Source: Bacteroidota bacterium (lineage in GTDB: Bacteria > Bacteroidota > Bacteroidia > J057). From it: 9,690 nucleotides of DNA. Each line of letters opens with the position of its first letter. Position 1 is the first letter of the stretch. Shown piece after piece: positions 6,230-9,690 of the stretch. The position numbers and the translations under genes are program-made. The notes beneath the pieces were generated by a model. That model was not told the origin of the DNA. It did no database searches and was given only the letters and a program-made list of their open reading frames with translations. Location of the stretch: contig CAUJFT010000421.1 of assembly GCA_963169475.1 (NCBI GenBank), positions 1-9,690 of the forward strand, written 5' to 3'.

Positions 6230-6541
6230 TTAGTCTATATCTCCTGAATTGTCTGCACCTACGGGTGCTGTACGTACTTTTTCCATAAACACTTTTGCTG
6301 GCTTAAAGCTTGGAATAGAGTGTTCTGGGATTACGATTGATTGTTTTTTGGAAATGATACGTCCGATTTTCTCTGCTCTTCTTTTTACTACAAAACTTCC
6401 AAACCCTCTAACATAAATATTTTCACCAGTGGACAGTTGGTTTTTTACCACAGTGAAAAACGCCTCAAGTGCAGTGGATACATCTGCTTTCTCAAGTCCC
6501 GTCTTTTGTGCGATTTCCGCGATTACTTCTGCTTTTGTCAC
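6230..6541 (-). CDS. HU-family histone-like DNA-binding protein
   Basis: This 103-residue protein belongs to the HU/IHF family of dimeric nucleoid proteins that bend and compact DNA. The N-terminal helices begin MTKAEVIAEIAQKTGLEKADV, the central signature ENIYVRGFGSFVVKRRAEK lies at 40-58, and the DNA-binding arm with its tip proline and closing block IPEHSIPSFKPAK at 71-83. A short acidic/polar tail (APVGADNSGDID) follows. The start codon is GTG (6541-6539): an in-frame TAG lies 12 codons upstream with no ATG between, and family members begin exactly MTKAE. It heads the operon HU - TPR - basic 30-mer - RNase G, with a well-matched promoter upstream. HU and IHF subunits cannot be told apart safely in this phylum, so no gene symbol is given. 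Confidence 0.93.
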   Translation of the reverse strand: MTKAEVIAEIAQKTGLEKADVSTALEAFFTVVKNQLSTGENIYVRGFGSFVVKRRAEKIGRIISKKQSIVIPEHSIPSFKPAKVFMEKVRTAPVGADNSGDID

Positions 6542-6595
6542 TTTCTTAAATTTTAATTTATTTTTAACGCTTAACTATCATTTTTAAACGGACTG

Positions 6596-6626
6596 CAAAA
6601 TTAGTGGTTTATACTGAAACCCCAAA
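6596..6626 (-). promoter_or_regulatory. Strong Bacteroidota-type promoter of the HU - RNase G operon
   Basis: On the minus strand TTTG (6626-6623) is followed by 19 bp and then TAATTTTG (6603-6596). Both boxes match the Bacteroidota consensus TTTG / TAnnTTTG. The predicted start near 6590 gives a leader of about 50 nt to the HU GTG codon. It is the best promoter match in the window. Confidence 0.72.
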
Positions 6627-6682
6627 ACTTTTTCAAGAATATGCTGCTATTTTTTTGAAAAAATATTGATTATCATCTATTA

Positions 6683-6826
6683 ATGATTTTTCTATACATA
6701 AAATATAATGTTATTTTTTTTTCAGTGAAGAACGGAGAGGATTCTATTGATTTTATGCCACTTAATCCGGAAATTATATTGAGTGTGGAGGATAATCTTG
6801 TCAAAATTTGGTCAAATTCTGATTAG
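6683..6826 (+). other. Short open frame of 47 codons, possible small protein or gene remnant
   Basis: The frame ATG 6683 to TAG 6824-6826 ends in a protein-like stretch (MPLNPEIILSVEDNLVKIW, then SNSD), and internal starts at GTG 6725 or ATG 6755 are possible. The first half is low-complexity (MIFLYIKYNVIFF) and looks like non-coding AT-rich DNA. I recognise no family. It may be chance, a small protein, or the 3' end of a decayed gene. Confidence 0.2.
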
Positions 6827-6841
6827 CTGAAAAAAAAATGA

Positions 6842-6849
6842 TACCTTTG
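6842..6849 (+). promoter_or_regulatory. lgt -7 promoter box immediately before the start codon
   Basis: TACCTTTG is a full match to the TAnnTTTG consensus and identical to the nuoC -7 box. It ends only four bases before the lgt ATG (6854), so transcription would start at or within a few bases of that ATG. No TTG is found 19 bp upstream; the nearest TTTG (6807-6810) is 31 bp away. Confidence 0.45.
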
Positions 6850-6853
6850 TTCT

Positions 6854-7642
6854 ATGGAACTAATTTTTAATTACATCACGTGGAACGCAGATTTTGCCGC
6901 TTTCCATTTTGCTGGTAGAGATTTCCGCTGGTACAGTCTATTGTTTGTGGCAGCAATATGGTTTGCGTATGGAGGAGCTTACCTGATTTTTAAACGTGAG
7001 AAAATGGACATCGGACATCTTCAGTCTATATGGCTCTATTCCCTGATAGGGGCAATTGTGGGCGCACGTCTTGGGGAGGTATTATTTTATGAGCCGGAGT
7101 TTTATTTCTCTAACCCTTCAGAAATTCCCAAAATATGGAAAGGGGGATTGGCGAGTCATGGTGCCACTTTTGTCATGATTGGGATTATGTGGTTTTATAG
7201 TGTGAGGGTAATGAAGATTCCTTTTCCAGCTTTGGGGGATATAATTGGGGGAGGGATTTGCTTGGGTGCAGCTTGTGTTCGCTTTGGAAATTTGATGAAC
7301 TCGGAGATTGTTGGAAGAGTAACAGATGTACCATGGGCTTTTATTTTCAAGAGAGTAGATGACCTACCGCGGCACCCGATACAATTATACGAGGCATTTA
7401 CCTACATCATCTTGGGAATTGCACTATTGGTATTATATCCCCGAATGAAGCAAAGAACCGGTTTTCTGGGAGGATTGTTTCTACTTGGAATGTTTGGCTC
7501 CCGCTTTATTTTGGAATTTTTCAAGCAAAATAATTCAATGATAACCGAGGGTTTTCCGCTTACGATGGGGCAGCTATTGAGCCTTCCTTTAGCACTAGTG
7601 GGGGCTTATTTTGTATTCAGAACATCGCCAAAGACCCCCTAA
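6854..7642 (+). CDS. lgt: Phosphatidylglycerol-prolipoprotein diacylglyceryl transferase
   Basis: Lgt is an inner-membrane enzyme that moves the diacylglyceryl group from phosphatidylglycerol to the lipobox cysteine of prolipoproteins, the first step of lipoprotein maturation. The 262-residue product has the usual run of membrane helices and the family motifs: RWYSLLF (25-31, with Tyr27), GARLGEVLFYEPEFY (70-84), GGLASHGA with His102, the signature RFGNLMNSEIVGR (143-155, with Arg143, Asn146, Glu151), RHPIQLYEA (173-181) and GSRFILEFFK (215-224, Arg217). All expected catalytic residues are present. The ATG at 6854 fits the family N-terminus (MELIFNYITWN), and the next in-frame ATG (residue 51) is too late. 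It is the first gene of a tight plus-strand cluster with ruvA, 12 bp downstream. Confidence 0.95.
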   Translation: MELIFNYITWNADFAAFHFAGRDFRWYSLLFVAAIWFAYGGAYLIFKREKMDIGHLQSIWLYSLIGAIVGARLGEVLFYEPEFYFSNPSEIPKIWKGGLASHGATFVMIGIMWFYSVRVMKIPFPALGDIIGGGICLGAACVRFGNLMNSEIVGRVTDVPWAFIFKRVDDLPRHPIQLYEAFTYIILGIALLVLYPRMKQRTGFLGGLFLLGMFGSRFILEFFKQNNSMITEGFPLTMGQLLSLPLALVGAYFVFRTSPKTP

Positions 7643-7654
7643 TCCGTTTTTATT

Positions 7655-8254
7655 ATGATTGCCTATATTCAGGGACAAATTGCCGAAAAAACGCCATCTC
7701 ATGTAACTATAGACTGTGGAGGGGTTGGGTATTTTATCCGGATTTCACTTTATACCTATAATCAAATTCAGGATAAAACACAATTAAAAATTCATACTTA
7801 TCTTCAGATAAAAGAAGATGCTCATACATTATACGGCTTTGCGGAAATAAAAGAAAAACAATTATTTGAGCTACTGATTAGTGTATCTGGTGTAGGAGCT
7901 AACACTGCTCTGATGATTCTTTCGGGGTTATCGCCCCATGAGCTTGGAGAGGCTATTCGTCAGCAAAAAACGCCACTATTGAAGGCAATTAAAGGGATTG
8001 GAGCAAAAACGGCGGAGAGGATTATTCTGGAATTAAAGGACAAAATCCCCGCAGAGGGAGGCATGAACCTATCTCCTGCCGAAATGCCGGCTCTGTCTTC
8101 CGGTGCAGACCTTTTAAAGAAAGAGTCCATTGCGGCATTAGTGAATATGGGTTTTAATCGTGCGCAAATTGAAACTAAAATTAATGCCTTGCTAAAAGAA
8201 AAAGGAGATACGCTTTCTCTCTCTGAAATCATTCGTCTTGCCATGAAAAATTGA
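7655..8254 (+). CDS. ruvA: Holliday junction branch migration protein RuvA
   Basis: RuvA binds four-way DNA junctions as a tetramer and recruits the RuvB motor for branch migration in recombinational repair. The 199-residue product shows all three domains. An OB-fold occupies about 1-62 (MIAYIQGQIAEKTPSHVTID; CGGVGYFIRISL). Two helix-hairpin-helix motifs follow, SVSGVGANTAL (76-86) and AIKGIGAKTAERI (111-123). After a flexible linker (about 132-153) comes the C-terminal RuvB-binding domain IAALVNMGFNRAQIETKI. Length is normal. The ATG at 7655 gives the conserved N-terminus; no Shine-Dalgarno is visible in the 12 bp after lgt, so it is probably co-transcribed with lgt. ruvB and ruvC are not in the window. 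Confidence 0.96.
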   Translation: MIAYIQGQIAEKTPSHVTIDCGGVGYFIRISLYTYNQIQDKTQLKIHTYLQIKEDAHTLYGFAEIKEKQLFELLISVSGVGANTALMILSGLSPHELGEAIRQQKTPLLKAIKGIGAKTAERIILELKDKIPAEGGMNLSPAEMPALSSGADLLKKESIAALVNMGFNRAQIETKINALLKEKGDTLSLSEIIRLAMKN

Positions 8255-8267
8255 CAAAACTTATCTA

Positions 8268-9690
8268 ATGCTTACTCATCGCCTGAAATATTTTATCCAA
8301 AATCCTCTTTTTATCCTATTATTATGGATGGTTCTAAACTTGTTTCAGGCATATTTCACAGAGCTTTTTCATGATGAAGCCTACTATTGGTTTTATTCCC
8401 GAAAATTAGCGTTAGGGTATCAAGACCACCCTCCTGCTATTGCAATGCTGATTGCGTTTGGGTATTCTCTTTTCCAAAATGAATTTGGGGTAAGATTACT
8501 AACCGTGGTAATGAATACTATAGCTATTGGGTTATTGTCGCGTATGTCGAATAAAGAAAATCATAGCCTATTTTTTACGGCTTTATTTTCTATGATAGTT
8601 ACCCATTTTAGTGGATTCCTTGCAGTTCCAGATGCTCCTTTTTTTTTCTTCACTGTTTGTTTTTTTCTGGGGTTAAAGATTTATATAGAATCCGATACAC
8701 TTCCCGCTTCCGTCTTGTTGGGTATCATTATTGCCGGCTTATTGTATAGCAAATATCATGGAGGAATGCCCGTATTTTTTGCGGTTCTTTCTATGCCAAA
8801 AGTGGTTTTTCGAAAATCTTTCTGGATAGTTTTTATGGTTGCACTCTTGCTATATTCTCCTCACCTCTGGTGGATGTATGTCCATGATTTTGGGTCATTG
8901 AAATTTCATCTTGTTTATCGAATAAAAGCCCCTTGGGATATTAGCCGTTTATTCAATTACCTAGGAGGATTGCTGCTGATTACTGGACCCTTGACGGGGT
9001 GGCTGTTTTTGTATTCTGCCGGAAAGTACAAAGTAAAAAATGAATGGGAGAATGCACTTAAATATTGCTTTGTGGGAATCCTTTTTTTTCTGCTTCTGTT
9101 GAGTTTTCAAACGCATATTGAAGCCAATTGGGCGGCTTCGGCTTTGGTACCAATGATTTTATTAGCCTATAAATATCTATATGAAAAGCCGAATTTGCAA
9201 CGTTGGTTGAGAGTACTTGCATTTCCTTCCTTTGGGTTGATTGTGATAGTAAGAGTTTTTCTAATATGGAACTTTTTACCTGCCGGCTTCTCTTTTCCTA
9301 CAGAGTTTCATGGCTGGAAAAAATGGGCAAAAGAGGTAGAAGTATTGTCAGAAGGGAATCCTGTTGTATTTAGCAATTCGTACCAACTCCCTTCAAAATA
9401 TATGTTTTATTCTGGAAAAAAAGCGTGGGCGGCTTCTAACCTGATGTATCATCGCACACAATTTGATTTTTCGGATTCGGAAGTCTCTATTCAGGGTAAA
9501 AAAGTTTTGTACTATATCCGGTGGAATAAACACGGAGTAACTCCTTATCACGCAAGCAATGGTTACTCCTTTTACTATAAATGGATAGAGAATTACCGCT
9601 CTTATAGCAAGGTTTCGCTTTACCCGCAAATAAAAGAGACTACTTTTCGAGCAGGTACTCAAAACAATATCAAGGTGCTACTTAAAAATG
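8268..9690 (+). CDS. GT39-type (PMT/ArnT-like) membrane glycosyltransferase, 3' end outside window
   Basis: The frame is open from ATG 8268 to the right edge: 474 codons with no stop, so the gene is cut by the window and not broken. It begins MLTHRLKYFIQNPLFILLLW and is a multi-pass membrane protein with about ten hydrophobic segments. Family marks are the catalytic acidic pair in the first outer loop, FHDEAYYW (Asp36-Glu37), then QDHPPAIAM (52-60), VPDAPFFFF (120-128), YSKYHGG (160-166) and HIEANWAA (283-290). The tail has the NSYQLPSKYMFY block. These enzymes move a sugar from a polyprenyl-phosphate carrier to lipid A, protein or other envelope acceptors; the acceptor here is unknown. Typical length is about 480-560 residues, so the end is probably near. 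It lies 13 bp after ruvA. Confidence 0.88.
   Translation, partial: MLTHRLKYFIQNPLFILLLWMVLNLFQAYFTELFHDEAYYWFYSRKLALGYQDHPPAIAMLIAFGYSLFQNEFGVRLLTVVMNTIAIGLLSRMSNKENHSLFFTALFSMIVTHFSGFLAVPDAPFFFFTVCFFLGLKIYIESDTLPASVLLGIIIAGLLYSKYHGGMPVFFAVLSMPKVVFRKSFWIVFMVALLLYSPHLWWMYVHDFGSLKFHLVYRIKAPWDISRLFNYLGGLLLITGPLTGWLFLYSAGKYKVKNEWENALKYCFVGILFFLLLLSFQTHIEANWAASALVPMILLAYKYLYEKPNLQRWLRVLAFPSFGLIVIVRVFLIWNFLPAGFSFPTEFHGWKKWAKEVEVLSEGNPVVFSNSYQLPSKYMFYSGKKAWAASNLMYHRTQFDFSDSEVSIQGKKVLYYIRWNKHGVTPYHASNGYSFYYKWIENYRSYSKVSLYPQIKETTFRAGTQNNIKVLLKN

Larger units (their letters stand above)
6542..6853. other. Divergent intergenic region between HU gene and lgt
   Basis: These 312 bp contain the HU operon promoter (6596-6626), an AT-rich middle with T-runs (6650-6722), a short plus-strand open frame (6683-6826) and the lgt -7 box (6842-6849). 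The motif GTCAAA occurs twice, 11 bp apart (6800-6805 and 6811-6816), just upstream of the lgt promoter; whether it is an operator is unknown. No RNA gene was recognised. Confidence 0.6.

Noticed and set aside
9393..9662. 89-codon minus-strand open frame at the right end
   Set aside because: It lies entirely within, and antisense to, the GT39 coding frame, which has clear family motifs.
1..9690. CRISPR array, tRNA, rRNA, phage or toxin-antitoxin genes
   Set aside because: No regularly spaced repeats, cloverleaf-like sequences or matching proteins were seen on either strand.

Overview
This is an AT-rich stretch of chromosome from a member of the Bacteroidota. Three things point there: protein styles typical of the phylum (HU, RNase G with a long S1 insertion, RuvA, Lgt), promoters of the form TTTG - 19 bp - TAnnTTTG, and start codons almost all lacking a Shine-Dalgarno sequence. 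The order or genus cannot be told from the window. Nearly all of it is core housekeeping DNA; no phage, CRISPR, tRNA, rRNA or complete insertion sequence is visible.

Layout. Positions 1-405 are gene-free and hold a palindrome, a 114-bp MITE-like element with TA ends, and a terminator. On the minus strand follow nuoC (complex I subunit C, alone, with its own promoter) and a translationally coupled pair of exported thioredoxin-fold proteins (TlpA-like, then a CNHC-type redoxin). A divergent gap leads to a plus-strand AI-2E-family membrane protein. It converges on the RNase G gene, and the two share one bidirectional terminator.

Positions 6626 down to 3485 form a minus-strand operon with a well-matched promoter: HU DNA-binding protein (GTG start), a membrane-anchored TPR protein, a 30-residue very basic protein of the AURKAIP1/COX24 (mS38-like) type, and RNase G. 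The 244-nt gap before RNase G contains three consecutive hairpins and may be a structured leader. The operon groups nucleoid, probable ribosome and RNA-decay functions.

After a 312-bp divergent gap comes the plus-strand run lgt - ruvA - GT39-type glycosyltransferase, separated by only 12 and 13 bp; the last gene runs off the right edge. The lgt promoter box ends four bases before the ATG, suggesting a leaderless or nearly leaderless mRNA.

No clearly novel multi-gene system was found. The items most worth checking are the RNase G leader, the 30-residue gene that length filters would miss, and the MITE-like element.
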